In this document: piece after piece, positions 43,812 to 52,734 of the stretch
Position numbering within the stretch: position 1 is the first letter of the stretch
How the letters are laid out: each line of letters opens with the position of its first letter
Assembly (NCBI RefSeq): GCF_036226745.1
Contig: NZ_CP109013.1
Coordinates: 62,001-126,000, forward strand
From: Streptomyces sp. NBC_00683
GTDB lineage: Bacteria > Actinomycetota > Actinomycetes > Streptomycetales > Streptomycetaceae
Reading direction: 5' to 3'
DNA: 64,000 nucleotides
Translations under genes and position numbers: made by a program
Notes under the pieces: model-generated
Told to the model about the DNA's origin: nothing
Seen by the model: the letters and a program-made list of their open reading frames with translations, nothing else
Databases searched by the model: none

Positions 43812-44663
43812 CTACCGGAGACGGGTCGCAGTCCGGACAAGGTCGGCGACGGCTCTGGACCGACTGTGCGGCGGCCAGGCGATCACGGCGGTGACTTTCG
43901 GCGCGTCCAGAACGGGCACGGCGGCGAGGTCACCGTGCAGTTGAGCCCGGCACGACTCCGGTGAGACCGCGCAAGCACGGCCGAGCGCGACGAGCTGCAA
44001 CAACTGCGCGTGGTCGCGGACCTGCGGGCCGGGGCCGGGCGGATAGGTGCCCTCGGGGTCGGGCCAGCGTGGCATGGGCAGGCCGGGCAGCCCGGTGATG
44101 TCGGCCATGTGCACATGGGTCCGGACGGTGAGCGGATGCCCGGCCGGCAGGACCACAACCTGGCCCTCCGTGCTGAGTTCTTCGGTGTGGAACCCGGCCG
44201 TCGAGTCGAACGGCCGGTGCAGTAGCGCCACGTCGGCCCGGCCCTCGCGCAGAAGTCGTTCCTGCTCGGCCGGGCCGCACAGGATGACGTCGACGGGGAC
44301 TGCGCCGGGTTCGGCGGCGTACGCGTCCAGCAGTTTCGCCAGCAGTTCACGGGACGCGCTGGCCTTCGTGACCAGGACCAGGCCGGGACGGCCGGTCGGG
44401 GGAAGGGCGGCGCGTCGGGTCCTGCGCTCGGCCGCTTCGACCGCTTCGAGGGCCGCCCGACCCTCGGCCAGCAGCACCGAGCCGGCTTCGGTCAGCGTGA
44501 CGGTGCGGCTGGTCCGATCCAGCAGCGCTGCCCCGAGTCGGCGTTCGAGCTGCTGGATCGCCCGTGACAGAGGCGGCTGTGCGATCCCGAGCCGCTGCGC
44601 GGCGCGCCCGAAGTGCAACTCTTCGGCGACAGCGACGAAGTAGCGCAGTTCCCTGGTCTCCAT
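43812..44663 (-). CDS. LysR-family transcriptional regulator
   Basis: A 283-aa LTTR: N-terminal HTH METRELRYFVAVAEELHFGRAAQRLGIAQPPLSRAIQQLERRLGAALLDRTSRTV, then the co-inducer domain. ATG 44663 is chosen over 44714 because METRELRYF is the family start and the longer form would cross the ATACC/GGTAT operator. It is divergent from the SDR gene and probably controls it. Confidence 0.92.
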   Translation of the reverse strand: METRELRYFVAVAEELHFGRAAQRLGIAQPPLSRAIQQLERRLGAALLDRTSRTVTLTEAGSVLLAEGRAALEAVEAAERRTRRAALPPTGRPGLVLVTKASASRELLAKLLDAYAAEPGAVPVDVILCGPAEQERLLREGRADVALLHRPFDSTAGFHTEELSTEGQVVVLPAGHPLTVRTHVHMADITGLPGLPMPRWPDPEGTYPPGPGPQVRDHAQLLQLVALGRACAVSPESCRAQLHGDLAAVPVLDAPKVTAVIAWPPHSRSRAVADLVRTATRLR

Positions 44664-44685
44664 CCGGCCACGGTACTCCGGATCA

Positions 44686-44700
44686 ATACCTGGAAGGTAT
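44686..44700. promoter_or_regulatory. LysR-type operator
   Basis: ATACCTGGAAGGTAT (44686-44700) is an ATACC-N5-GGTAT dyad containing T-N11-A, the LTTR core. It lies 23 bp from the LysR start and 50 bp upstream of the SDR start. A further hairpin, GGACCCC-CGTC-GGGGTCC (44723-44740), directly precedes the SDR ribosome binding site. Confidence 0.75.
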
Positions 44701-44749
44701 CGTTGCCCACCCAATCGGTCTTGGACCCCCGTCGGGGTCCGAGAGCAGC

Positions 44750-45490
44750 ATGGTCCCCATGAGCGAACGAACCATTGCGCTGGTCACCGGCGCAAACAAG
44801 GGAATCGGCTACGAGATCGCCGCGGGCCTGGGCGCCCTCGGTTGGAGCATCGGCGTCGGCGCCCGCGACGATCAGCGTCGCAAGGCCGCGGTGGAGAGAC
44901 TGCGCGCGGCTGGCGTCGACGCGTTCGGCGTACCGCTGGACGTGACCGACGACGCGAGCGCGACAGCCGCCGCGCGGCTGATCGAGGAACAGGCCGGGCG
45001 CCTCGACGTGCTCGTCAACAACGCCGCCATCGCAGGCGGCACGGCCCAGGAGCCCACCCTCGTCGACCCCGCCACGATCCGCACGGTCGTGGAGACCAAC
45101 GTCATCGGCGTCATCCGCGTCACCAACGCGATGATGCCGCTGCTGCGCCGCTCTGCCTCACCGCGGATCGTGAACATGTCCAGCAGTGTCGGCTCCCTCA
45201 CCCGGCAGTCAGGGACCGCTGGTGAGCTGACCAGCGGTCCAGTGGCCGTGGCGTACTCGCCGTCGAAGACGTTCCTGAATGCCGTCACCCTCCAGTACGC
45301 CCGGGAGCTGAGCGGCACGAACATCCTGATCAACGCCGGCTGCCCCGGCTACGTCGCGACCGATCTCAACGGCTTCCGGGGCGTGCGCACCCCCGAACAG
45401 GGCGCGGCCATCGCCATCAAACTCGCGACCCTGCCCGACGACGGCCCGACGGGCCAGTTCTTCGAGGACGCCGGCGTAGTGCCCTGGTGA
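44750..45490 (+). CDS. SDR-family oxidoreductase
   Basis: A 246-aa SDR: cofactor loop ALVTGANKGIGYEIA, the dinucleotide region DVLVNNAAIAGG, Ser in MSSSVGS, YxxxK in VAYSPSKTFLNAV, and C-terminal NAGCPGYVATDLNG. It is similar to carbonyl reductase/levodione-reductase-type SDRs. The divergent LysR regulator and an LTTR box in the gap suggest substrate-induced control. GAGAG spaced 4 nt from ATG 44750 decides the start; ATG 44759 is possible. Confidence 0.92.
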   Translation: MVPMSERTIALVTGANKGIGYEIAAGLGALGWSIGVGARDDQRRKAAVERLRAAGVDAFGVPLDVTDDASATAAARLIEEQAGRLDVLVNNAAIAGGTAQEPTLVDPATIRTVVETNVIGVIRVTNAMMPLLRRSASPRIVNMSSSVGSLTRQSGTAGELTSGPVAVAYSPSKTFLNAVTLQYARELSGTNILINAGCPGYVATDLNGFRGVRTPEQGAAIAIKLATLPDDGPTGQFFEDAGVVPW

Positions 45491-45844
45491 AGTGCACGGC
45501 GGTGCACAGCGGTCATCACCCGCGCAGCCACCAGGGTGAAGCCGCTTCGCCCGCGCGTCTCGAGCAGGTTCATCGACTGCTTCGGCCGCCCCGACCGACG
45601 CTCCGGTGCTTCGGGCAACGCTCCGCGCCGCTACTGGTTCCAGCATCGATGGCAATTCACCGCAGGCTGCAAGCAGCGTAACCATGTGGTTCCAACAATC
45701 GTGACCCGGGGGTCCGCGTCGCAAGGTCACCACATCCCCATGGTTCCAACTACCGCGTCACGTCACGAATGATCAGACGCCCGTCGCCGGGTCCTGGAAG
45801 AACCGGGTCCGGTGGCACTTGGGCCACGAGGCTCTGGGGGTGGC
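45491..45844. other. Intergenic stretch with short repeats
   Basis: No gene is supported here. Short near-repeats of GTGGTTCCAAC / ATGGTTCCAAC occur at ~45687 and ~45740, too short and too few to call a repeat array. Confidence 0.4.
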
Positions 45845-46237
45845 ATGTCGGGACCGGCAGTTGGACTGTGGCTCTTCGAACCTCGCGGGTTCGCGGACAT
45901 CCTGGCCGATGTGGTCCCGTGCTTGGAGGCCTTCTGCCACCCGGTGGAGGCCAATGCCGGCGGTGATGTGGATTTCTGGGTGCGAGACGGTTCGGTCCTG
46001 GGCCTGCGGTCCTTCGATCCAGCCGGTGTTGACGTGTTCTTCCTGTCAGAGGACGAGGAGATGCCTGCCGAGGACGAGGACTGCTCGGCCTTCGCTCGTC
46101 CACCGGTGCAGGGGTTGGTAGTCGGCGCCGGCTGCTCGGGCTCGGTGAACCACACCAGGAATTGGCCTTCGAGCCCGGCTGCCCGGAGTTTGCTCCGGGC
46201 CTGCTCGACCATCCGCGGGGACAGGTCACGCCGGTGA
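45845..46237 (+). pseudogene. Hypothetical protein, truncated at a rearrangement
   Basis: From ATG 45845 (GGGGGTGG upstream): GLWLFEPRGFADILADVVPCLEAFCHPVEANAGGDVDFWVRDGSVLG and DVFFLSEDEEMPAEDEDCSAF. It has good composition up to ~46130, after which the frame runs antisense into the methyltransferase relic and loses coding character. It is therefore a gene cut by an inversion or deletion. The family is unknown. Confidence 0.5.
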
Positions 46238-46447
46238 CCCTGTGGCCAGCTTTCGCGATCAGTTCGGAGCGGGATCCGGTGCCGCAGCCGACGTCCAGCA
46301 CGTCTGCCAGGCCGGACGGTAGCCATGCGGACAGGAGCCCGGCCCACGCGGCGCGGGTTTCCGCAGCCCGCAAGCCATGGTCCGGCTCGTCGACGAAGTC
46401 GGGGCAGCGGTGTCCCAGTAGGCGGCAGTAGCAGCGGGGTTCGTCAT
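46140..46447 (-). pseudogene. SAM-dependent methyltransferase, N-terminal relic
   Basis: Three minus frames together give TNPAATAAYWDTAAP, RAAETRAAWAGLLSAWLPSGLADVLDVGCGTGSRSELIAKAGHRVTGV and DLSPRMVEQARSKLRAAGLEGQFLV. VLDVGCGTGS is the SAM motif I. It lacks the rest of the domain and contains at least two frame breaks, ending at the junction with the convergent truncated gene. Confidence 0.7.
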
Positions 46448-47580
46448 CCGTGGACCCTTTCAGCCGGCACTGGCATCGCCCCGGTGCGATCGCCGTGGTG
46501 GGCGAGCACGGCGTGCGGGTCGGTGCCGGTGGTGGGGGCGTGATCGGTGTGGACGGTCGCGGCGGTCAGCCTGGGTACGGCGTGGATGAGTGCGTGTTCG
46601 GCAGCGACCGCCAACTCGTGGGCCTGGACGACCGTGAGGTGTGCGTCGACGACGATGTCGGCCTCGGCGCGCAGGGCGTGGCCGATCCACCGCATCCGTA
46701 CCGGCCCGATGTCCCGCACACCGTTCACTGCGCGCAGCGCGTGCTCCGCGGTGGTGACGAGGGCGGGGTCGACGGAGTCCATCAGGCGTCGGTACACCTC
46801 GCGGGCGGCGTCCTTGAGGACGAACAGGATCGCGGCGGTGATGAGCAGGCCGACGACCGGGTCGGCTGCCTGCCAGCCGAGTGCCGCGCCTCCGGAGCCC
46901 AGGAGGACGGCGAGGGAGGTGAAGCCGTCGGTGCGGGCGTGCAGTCCGTCGGCGACCAGGGCGGCGGAGCCGATCTTCCTTCCGGTGCGGATGCGGTAGC
47001 GGGCGACCCACTCGTTGCCGATGAACCCGGTCAGCGCGGCGGCAGAAACCGCCCACAGGTGGGTGATGTCCTGGGGGTCGAGGAGGCGGTCGACGGCGAC
47101 CCAGGCGGCCAGTGCGGCGGAGGCGGCGATGGTCGCCACGATGAGGATGCCGGCGAGGTCCTCGGCGCGGCCGTATCCGTAGGTGTAGCGGCGGTTCGCC
47201 GCCCTGCGCCCGAGCAGGAACGCGATCCCCAGCGGGATGGCGGTCAGGGCGTCGGCAGCGTTGTGGATCGTGTCGCCGAGCAGTGCCACCGACCCGGACA
47301 GGGCGACGATCACGGCCTGGACGACGGTGGTTACTCCCAGGACGGCGAGTGAGATCCACAGGGTGCGCATTCCTTCGCGGGAGGTCTCCATCGCCGAATC
47401 GACCTTGTCGCCGGCCTCGTGACTGTGCGGCGTGACCACGTGAGCGAGCTGGTGCCGCAGTCGGCCCAGCCGGGAACTTGCCGGCCCGTGCCGATGCTCG
47501 TTACCTGTGTGGCCGGGATCGTGGGCCGCTGCGTGCTCGCGGTGATGGTCGTGGGTGTGGGCGTACTGATTACCCTCCAT
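46444..47580 (-). CDS. Cation diffusion facilitator (CDF) metal exporter
   Basis: A ~378-aa CDF transporter. The His-rich N-terminus (HTHDHHREHAAAHDPGHTGNEHRH) is followed by helices and the metal sites GDTIHNAADALTAIP and ADGLHARTDGFTS (H-x3-D pairs), and a cytoplasmic C-terminal domain with the H-rich PRLTAATVHTDHAP. It probably exports Zn2+, Cd2+ or Co2+. GTG 47589 (MAG...) is an alternative to ATG 47580. The neighbouring YcnI pair (47846-49304) suggests a small metal-homeostasis cluster. Confidence 0.9.
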   Translation of the reverse strand: MEGNQYAHTHDHHREHAAAHDPGHTGNEHRHGPASSRLGRLRHQLAHVVTPHSHEAGDKVDSAMETSREGMRTLWISLAVLGVTTVVQAVIVALSGSVALLGDTIHNAADALTAIPLGIAFLLGRRAANRRYTYGYGRAEDLAGILIVATIAASAALAAWVAVDRLLDPQDITHLWAVSAAALTGFIGNEWVARYRIRTGRKIGSAALVADGLHARTDGFTSLAVLLGSGGAALGWQAADPVVGLLITAAILFVLKDAAREVYRRLMDSVDPALVTTAEHALRAVNGVRDIGPVRMRWIGHALRAEADIVVDAHLTVVQAHELAVAAEHALIHAVPRLTAATVHTDHAPTTGTDPHAVLAHHGDRTGAMPVPAERVHG

Positions 47581-47845
47581 GCCCGCCACCGTGGCACACG
47601 GACTCGTTTGCAGCTATGGCCGTCATACCCGCTGTGAACAGGTGCGATGTACTCGCAACAGCGCGCCGGGGGCAGCAGGTCGACGATATCCAGGTCGGGC
47701 CGCTACCTCTCAGCCCGAGTGAGGCGGGAAGGCTGGTTGGGGTGGCTGAAAAGTGGGCGGAGAAACACACCCGTGCCCTCCGGTGGGAACGGATGACAGG
47801 GTTCGCACCATCGGCCGGCCAGGTATCGCTCATGATGGACCCGCC

Positions 47846-48520
47846 ATGCTGTGGACGGTCTCACCTGCCCGTGCAGCGCACCGGATCGGCCCAGGGCCCA
47901 GGGACGGCGCGCCGCTCGTCGCTGCCCGCGCAGCGGTCTTCGCAGTGGCCGGCACCGCGCTCGCCGCCAGCTCTCACCACCTGGTCTCCGGCCACGGACC
48001 GACCTGGCGGGCCGGGCTGCTCGCCGCCGCGGCACTGTTCCTGCTGGTCCTGCCCGTGGTGCGTCGGACACGTTCGCTGACCGTGGTGTGGGCCGCCACC
48101 GGGGGCGCCCAGGGCGCTTTGCACTGGTGGCTCCAGCAGGCCTCGCCGCACCCGGCGCCGGGCGCGGCCGCCGTGCACCATGCCGCCCATCACTCCATGC
48201 CGCAGGCTCACCAGCTCTGGAACAACAGCGAGCACGCCACCACGGCAATGACAGCAGCCCATCTGACAGCCGCGCTGCTGGTCGCCTGGGGCGTCCAGCA
48301 GGCCGAGAGGGCATGCCGGGCAGCAGCCGCAGCCGGTGTCCACCTGAGCAACCTGCTCCGCAGGCTCAAGCCATCCACGGGCACACGGCACGTGTGCGGT
48401 CAGCAGGCACCTCCTGCCACACGCCTGCGGGAGCCCTCCCGGCCCGGCCACTGGGTACTGCTGGCACACGCGGTAGTGCGCCGAGGACCTCCGATGACGC
48501 GAGCGATCCCCTTCGTCTGA
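47846..48520 (+). CDS. Integral membrane protein next to YcnI
   Basis: A 224-aa protein with about four hydrophobic segments (AARAAVFAVAGTALAASSHHL, GLLAAAALFLLVLPVV, VVWAATGGAQGALHWW, AAHLTAALLVAWGV). A histidine-rich extracytoplasmic loop, PHPAPGAAAVHHAAHHSMPQAHQLW, lies between the last helices, a plausible metal-binding segment. It stands 58 nt before ycnI and is often its neighbour in Streptomyces. The likely start is ATG 47846. A copper role is inferred from the neighbour. Confidence 0.8.
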   Translation: MLWTVSPARAAHRIGPGPRDGAPLVAARAAVFAVAGTALAASSHHLVSGHGPTWRAGLLAAAALFLLVLPVVRRTRSLTVVWAATGGAQGALHWWLQQASPHPAPGAAAVHHAAHHSMPQAHQLWNNSEHATTAMTAAHLTAALLVAWGVQQAERACRAAAAAGVHLSNLLRRLKPSTGTRHVCGQQAPPATRLREPSRPGHWVLLAHAVVRRGPPMTRAIPFV

Positions 48521-48578
48521 GTCCTTTCGGTGTGCCTCGCGCGCACCGGCGCCACCGCACCTCGTCTGAGGAGTTCCC

Positions 48579-49304
48579 GTGTCCCGTACCCATGCCCGCA
48601 GCGCCGTCATCACGGCCGCCGCGCTCGCAGCTCTTGCCGCGGCCGGTTCCGCGTCGGCCCATGTGGAGGTCGAGGCGGACGACGCCCGTGCCCTCTCCCA
48701 GAACGTCACTCTGAGCTTTGCCGCGGAGTCCGAGTCCGCCTCGGCCGGCATCACCAAACTGCAGGTGATCCTGCCCAAGGGTCTGGCTCCCGGAGATGTC
48801 ACCTACAAGAAAGGCCCCAAGGGCTGGACGTTCACAGCAGGCGACGACGGCTACACCGTCGCGGGCCCGGCCGTCCCCGCGGGCGAGGACGCCGAGTACG
48901 CCGTCACCGTCCGCCAACTGCCGGACGCCAAGTCCCTCGCTTTCAAGACCCTGCAGTCCTACAGCGACGGCCGCATCGACCGCTGGATCGAACTGAAGAA
49001 GTCTGCCGACGGCCACGGCCATGGTTCCTCCGCCCCCGTCCTCACCTTGAAGTCAGCCGCACCCGGCGCCGAAGCGGTCAGTCCCAGCCCCAGCGCCGAG
49101 CCCACCGCCCCGGCTCCCACAACGCCCGCCCCCGCCTCTTCCGCTGCGGCAGAGACCGCCCCAGCAGCAACTGCGGACGATAAGAGCGATGACGAAGGCG
49201 GAACCTCTGCGGCGCTGCCCATCACCCTGGCCATCGTGGTCATCGCCCTGGCAGGCGGCGCGTGGTGGTGGTTCAAGCGCCGCTCGAACACCACTAGCGC
49301 CTGA
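48579..49304 (+). CDS. ycnI: YcnI (DUF1775) copper-associated exported protein
   Basis: A 241-aa protein starting GTG 48579 after GAGGAG. The signal peptide ends ASA, and H28 (SAHVEVE) is the conserved N-terminal histidine of the YcnI copper-binding brace. A YcnI domain follows (VTLSFAAESESASAGITKLQVILPKG, YAVTVRQLPDA). The long Pro/Ala/Ser/Thr stalk ends in a C-terminal helix LPITLAIVVIALAGGAWWWF and a basic tail, so the protein is membrane-anchored with the copper domain outside. It probably binds Cu(II). Confidence 0.93.
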   Translation: MSRTHARSAVITAAALAALAAAGSASAHVEVEADDARALSQNVTLSFAAESESASAGITKLQVILPKGLAPGDVTYKKGPKGWTFTAGDDGYTVAGPAVPAGEDAEYAVTVRQLPDAKSLAFKTLQSYSDGRIDRWIELKKSADGHGHGSSAPVLTLKSAAPGAEAVSPSPSAEPTAPAPTTPAPASSAAAETAPAATADDKSDDEGGTSAALPITLAIVVIALAGGAWWWFKRRSNTTSA

Positions 49305-49310
49305 CCGATT

Positions 49311-49347
49311 CCGTGCGACCCCGGCTTCACCTGCTGAGGTCGCACGG
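49311..49347. terminator. Terminator hairpin after ycnI
   Basis: CCGTGCGACC (49311-49320) pairs with GGTCGCACGG (49338-49347) around a 17-nt loop, just beyond the ycnI stop. The rest of the gap to 49615 shows no clear gene. Confidence 0.6.
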
Positions 49348-49615
49348 TTCGCCGAAGGCAGTCGATCGCTTTCCCGGGTGCGCTGCGGACACAGGCCGTC
49401 GAGCGTTCAGCGGTGGTCATGAGCGAGCTCGTCTCAATAGGACGGGATGAAACCGGTTTTGATCCTCGGCCGATGATCCGGGCTGGTTCGCGAACCGTTG
49501 GCCGAGCTGTTCGACGAACTCCTGCAGGCGGGCCGCGGCGACGTCGAAAGGGGCGATCACGGTCAGCATCGGGTCGAGCACATGTCTGATCACGGGAGCT
49601 TTTAGGATCTGGGAC

Positions 49616-50353
49616 ATGGCAACAAGACTCGTGCAGATCAATATGAAGGCCCGGGACGACTCCGTGCTCGGCCGGTTCTGGGCGGAGGCACTCGGTTGGG
49701 GTGTCGACAGCGAGGGACCCGGCGTGACCAACCTCGAACCCGAGGGCTTCGCCTACCCCGACCCCACGGCCGTCTGCATCGACATCGTCGCCCGCCCGGA
49801 ACCCAAAACGGTGAAGAACCGGGTGCACCTTGATCTGGCCACCACCTCGACCGCCCACCAGTCGGAGTTGGTCGCGCGCCTGAAGGATCTCGGCGCGACG
49901 CTCGCCGACGTGGGTCAGGGTGACGTCCCCTGGACGGTCATGGCCGACCCGGAGGGCAACGAGTTCTGCGTCCTGGAGCCCCGTCCGATCTACCGGGACA
50001 CCGGGCCGATCGCCGCGGTGGTGGTCGACTGCACCGACCCACGAGGGATGGCCCGGTTCTGGGGCGAGGCCATCGACTGGACGCTGCACGAGGTCACCGA
50101 CGACCGCGCGGCCATGCGTTCCGCCAAGGGCGTCGGCCCCTACCTGGAGTTCCTCCGTACCCCCGACACCAAGAGCGTGTGGAACCGCGTCCACCTCGAC
50201 GTCTGCCCGTACCCGGGTGACGACCTGGCAGCCGAGGAAGCCCGACTTCGCGCTCTGGGCGCCACCGACCCCGGTATCGACCAGTCCGCAATCTCCTGGA
50301 CGGTTCTGGCCGATCCGGAAGGCAACGAGTTCTGCCTCCTCACCCCTCGCTGA
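49616..50353 (+). CDS. Tandem VOC (glyoxalase-like) domain protein
   Basis: A 245-aa protein with two Glyoxalase_6-type halves, each following the pattern: core (LGRFWAEALGWGVDSEGPGV / MARFWGEAIDWTLHEVTDDR), then VHLDL/VHLDVCPYPGDD, then ADPEGNEFCVLEP / ADPEGNEFCLLTP. The duplicated VOC fold binds a small hydrophobic ligand or metal. No enzyme activity can be assigned. The start is ATG 49616. Confidence 0.92.
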   Translation: MATRLVQINMKARDDSVLGRFWAEALGWGVDSEGPGVTNLEPEGFAYPDPTAVCIDIVARPEPKTVKNRVHLDLATTSTAHQSELVARLKDLGATLADVGQGDVPWTVMADPEGNEFCVLEPRPIYRDTGPIAAVVVDCTDPRGMARFWGEAIDWTLHEVTDDRAAMRSAKGVGPYLEFLRTPDTKSVWNRVHLDVCPYPGDDLAAEEARLRALGATDPGIDQSAISWTVLADPEGNEFCLLTPR

Positions 50354-50896
50354 CCTTGAGCAACGGCTCCGGCCGTTTTCGGGTCGGCGGCGAAGACCGC
50401 GTGGCGTCAGTGCATGCCGCCGGAGAATCGAGTAGGAGCCCGCCATAGTCGGACGACTTTCGCCGGCACCTCGGCCCGCGCCCGGGTCGAGGCGAGCCGG
50501 CAGGAGTCGGTGCCGGTCTCGATGATGGTGCCGTTGAAGGTGAGGCGGTCGACGATGGCTGGGGAAACAGGTTCGCGAGCTTGCACGGCACGGGTTTGCA
50601 CTGGTCAAGGCGAGCCGATCTGAACGGCATCGGGAGCAACAGCCTTGCGATACCTGGTAGGAGGTATGTGCTCGCGGCCATCCCGATCGCTGAGCGGGTT
50701 GGTGGCGTTCTCAGCTACCCATTGCGGCTTGCGGGCACCGCGGACATCGGGTTCCACGCCGTGCCTCACGTGTGGACGCCAGGTCTTGCGCATCGCGGCC
50801 GCGTAGTCCGCCGCGCACACAAGCTCGCCGAGTCGGCACGGTCCGGCGGCCCAATGCCCGTCCACGCCGGTCCGCCGGACACGGCAGGTGTTGCGG
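50354..50896. other. Intergenic stretch with an IS21 helper relic
   Basis: Around 50460-50590 on the minus strand, AIVDRLTFNGTIIETGTDSCRLASTRARAE matches the end of IstB-type ATPases of IS21-family elements; nothing upstream of it is recognisable. A further minus-strand frame (to ~50860) is Trp/Arg-rich but not assignable. Confidence 0.5.
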
Positions 50897-51250
50897 TCAG
50901 CGGTGCAGCAACTGTTGCCAGTCCTGCGGGACTCGGTCGGACGGGCCGGGGGTCGGCTGGCCGGCCGGGTGGTCACCCGGTGGGGCCAGCGCCGGCCCGG
51001 ACTCGTACAGGTCGCCGGTGGCGAAGTTGAAGTACCACTCCTCGCCCGGCTCGAAGCTCTGCATCACCGGGTGCCCGCTGGACCTCCAGTGGGCGCTGGC
51101 GTGCTGCCCGGGAGAGGAGTCGCAGCAGCCGACGTGCCCGCACTGGGCGCATCTCCGCAGGTGGAACCACCAGCCGCCCGCCGTGTCGCAGTCCACGCAG
51201 CCGGTGCCACTGGGCGGGACGCTCGGGTCGATTCCATCGATCTCGGTCAT
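50897..51250 (-). CDS. UBP-type zinc-finger protein
   Basis: A 117-aa protein. The UBP/ZnF-like pattern reads GCVDCDTAGGWWFHLRRCAQCGHVGCCDSSPGQHASAHWRSSGHPVMQSFEPGEEW. This has C-x2-C, H, C-x2-C, C and H...H ligands, as in ubiquitin-hydrolase zinc fingers. Bacteria lack ubiquitin, and its role here is unknown. Its start overlaps the kinase stop by 4 bp (ATGA), making it the last gene of a three-gene operon. Confidence 0.85.
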   Translation of the reverse strand: MTEIDGIDPSVPPSGTGCVDCDTAGGWWFHLRRCAQCGHVGCCDSSPGQHASAHWRSSGHPVMQSFEPGEEWYFNFATGDLYESGPALAPPGDHPAGQPTPGPSDRVPQDWQQLLHR

Positions 51251-52734
51251 GAAGACTCCTCGGTTGTCCTCGCCCCATCTTCGGGTCGGGCATCGGCCCC
51301 CGCTTGGGGGGTGGTCAGGGGCAGCAGCACCCGGAACCGGGTGTCCCCCGGCACGGACTCGACCTCGATGCTGCCGTGGTGCTTGTTGACGACGATCCGC
51401 CAGGAGATATCAAGCCCCAGACCAGTGCCCTCGCCGACCGGCTTGGTGGTGAAGAACGGGTCGAAGATGCGGCTGCGGATCTCCTCGGGCACCCCCGGTC
51501 CCGTGTCGCGGAACTCCACCAGCAGCCGGTCGCCTTCCCGGGCCGTGCGCACCGTCAGCGTCCCCTCACCGCCGGCGCCGCGGATGGCCTGCACCGCGTT
51601 GTCGACGAGGTTGGTCCACACCTGGTTCAACTCCGCCGGAAAGGCGGGCACCTCCGGCAGGGAGCGGTCGTACTCCTTGACCAAGTGGACCTGAGGGCCG
51701 ATCTTGCCGGACAGCATGAGCAGTGTGCTGTCGAGGAGTTCGTGGACGTCGACGTCGCGGTACGGAGCCCGGTCGAGTTGTGCGTACTGTTTGGCCGCGT
51801 CCACCAGGTGCGAGATGCGGGTGGTGGAATCGTCGATCTCGTCCATCAACAGCTCGGTCTCGACCGTGTAGTTGAGCCAGCCGACGGCTCCGGGCAGGAT
51901 CTCCACGTCCACGGTCGCCGCGACCTGTTCCAGCCAGTCCGTGTCCAGTCCCGCCTGTACGAACGTGGGCGCGATCTGCCAGCCCTCCGGCACTCCATGG
52001 TCGTCGAGCCAGTCGCTGATCTCGTCCTCCCGGTCCGCCGCCTCCAAAGCGCTCAGCGCCGGTGCCTTGGCGACGCGTTCGGCGGTGCGTTCCTGGATCT
52101 CGATGAGCGAGGCCAGCGCCTCGCGCGAGTACGTGCCCTGCGCGATCAGGGACAGCTTGTGCCGCATCCTGCCGACCCGTTCCCGCAGCGTCGCCGTCGC
52201 GCGGACGGCGGCCGCCGCCGGGTTGTTGAGCTCGTGCGTCAGTCCTGCGGACAGTGAGCCGAGAGCCAGCAGACGTTCGCGCTGCCCGATGGCCCGCTGG
52301 GTGTTCCTGGACCCGAAGAACAGGCCCTCCAGCAGGTGCGCCGCCATGGGGAACCACTCCTGCATGACGTCCGCGAACGACTGCGCGGGCAGGACGAAGA
52401 ACCGGGTCGGCTCCGTCACCCGCATCGAGTTGTTGTATGTCTGGGGCACCTGATCGCCCAGATACGCCTGCATCGCGCCTGCGTAGACACCGCGTTGTGA
52501 CGTGCGGCTGACCTCCACATCCTGCCCACCGACACGGCGGGAGAGGACCACGGTGCCCTCGATCATCACGTAGAAGCACGTGGCCGGGGAGCCTTCGACG
52601 TACACGGGGCCGGGCTCGAACCGTTCCACGCGGCCCTCGGCGCACAGCCTCCCGAGTTGCTGGGGGGAGAGCTTCTCGAACAGGAACAGCGACCCGATCT
52701 CCTGCCGGTCGCACGGCATGACCTCCGCGTTCAT
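51247..52734 (-). CDS. Cyclic-nucleotide-binding-domain sensor histidine kinase
   Basis: A 495-aa protein with no membrane segment. Residues ~12-130 form a CRP/cNMP-binding beta-barrel (FEPGPVYVEGSPATCFYVMIEGTVVLSRR). Dimerisation/H-box is SAGLTHELNNPAAAAV (phospho-His 167). The N, G1, F and G2 boxes are NQVWTNLVDNAVQAI, DTGPGVP, FDPFFTTKPVG and GTGLGLDIS. The kinase is thus cytosolic and probably senses a nucleotide or redox signal. Its start overlaps the stop of the receiver-reductase gene (ATGA), and it should phosphorylate that receiver. Confidence 0.94.
   Translation of the reverse strand: MNAEVMPCDRQEIGSLFLFEKLSPQQLGRLCAEGRVERFEPGPVYVEGSPATCFYVMIEGTVVLSRRVGGQDVEVSRTSQRGVYAGAMQAYLGDQVPQTYNNSMRVTEPTRFFVLPAQSFADVMQEWFPMAAHLLEGLFFGSRNTQRAIGQRERLLALGSLSAGLTHELNNPAAAAVRATATLRERVGRMRHKLSLIAQGTYSREALASLIEIQERTAERVAKAPALSALEAADREDEISDWLDDHGVPEGWQIAPTFVQAGLDTDWLEQVAATVDVEILPGAVGWLNYTVETELLMDEIDDSTTRISHLVDAAKQYAQLDRAPYRDVDVHELLDSTLLMLSGKIGPQVHLVKEYDRSLPEVPAFPAELNQVWTNLVDNAVQAIRGAGGEGTLTVRTAREGDRLLVEFRDTGPGVPEEIRSRIFDPFFTTKPVGEGTGLGLDISWRIVVNKHHGSIEVESVPGDTRFRVLLPLTTPQAGADARPEDGARTTEESS

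Noticed and set aside
45687..45760. Repeated GGTTCCAAC words as a possible direct repeat or CRISPR-like array
   Set aside because: Only two or three short copies with uneven spacing; no repeat/spacer structure and no cas genes.
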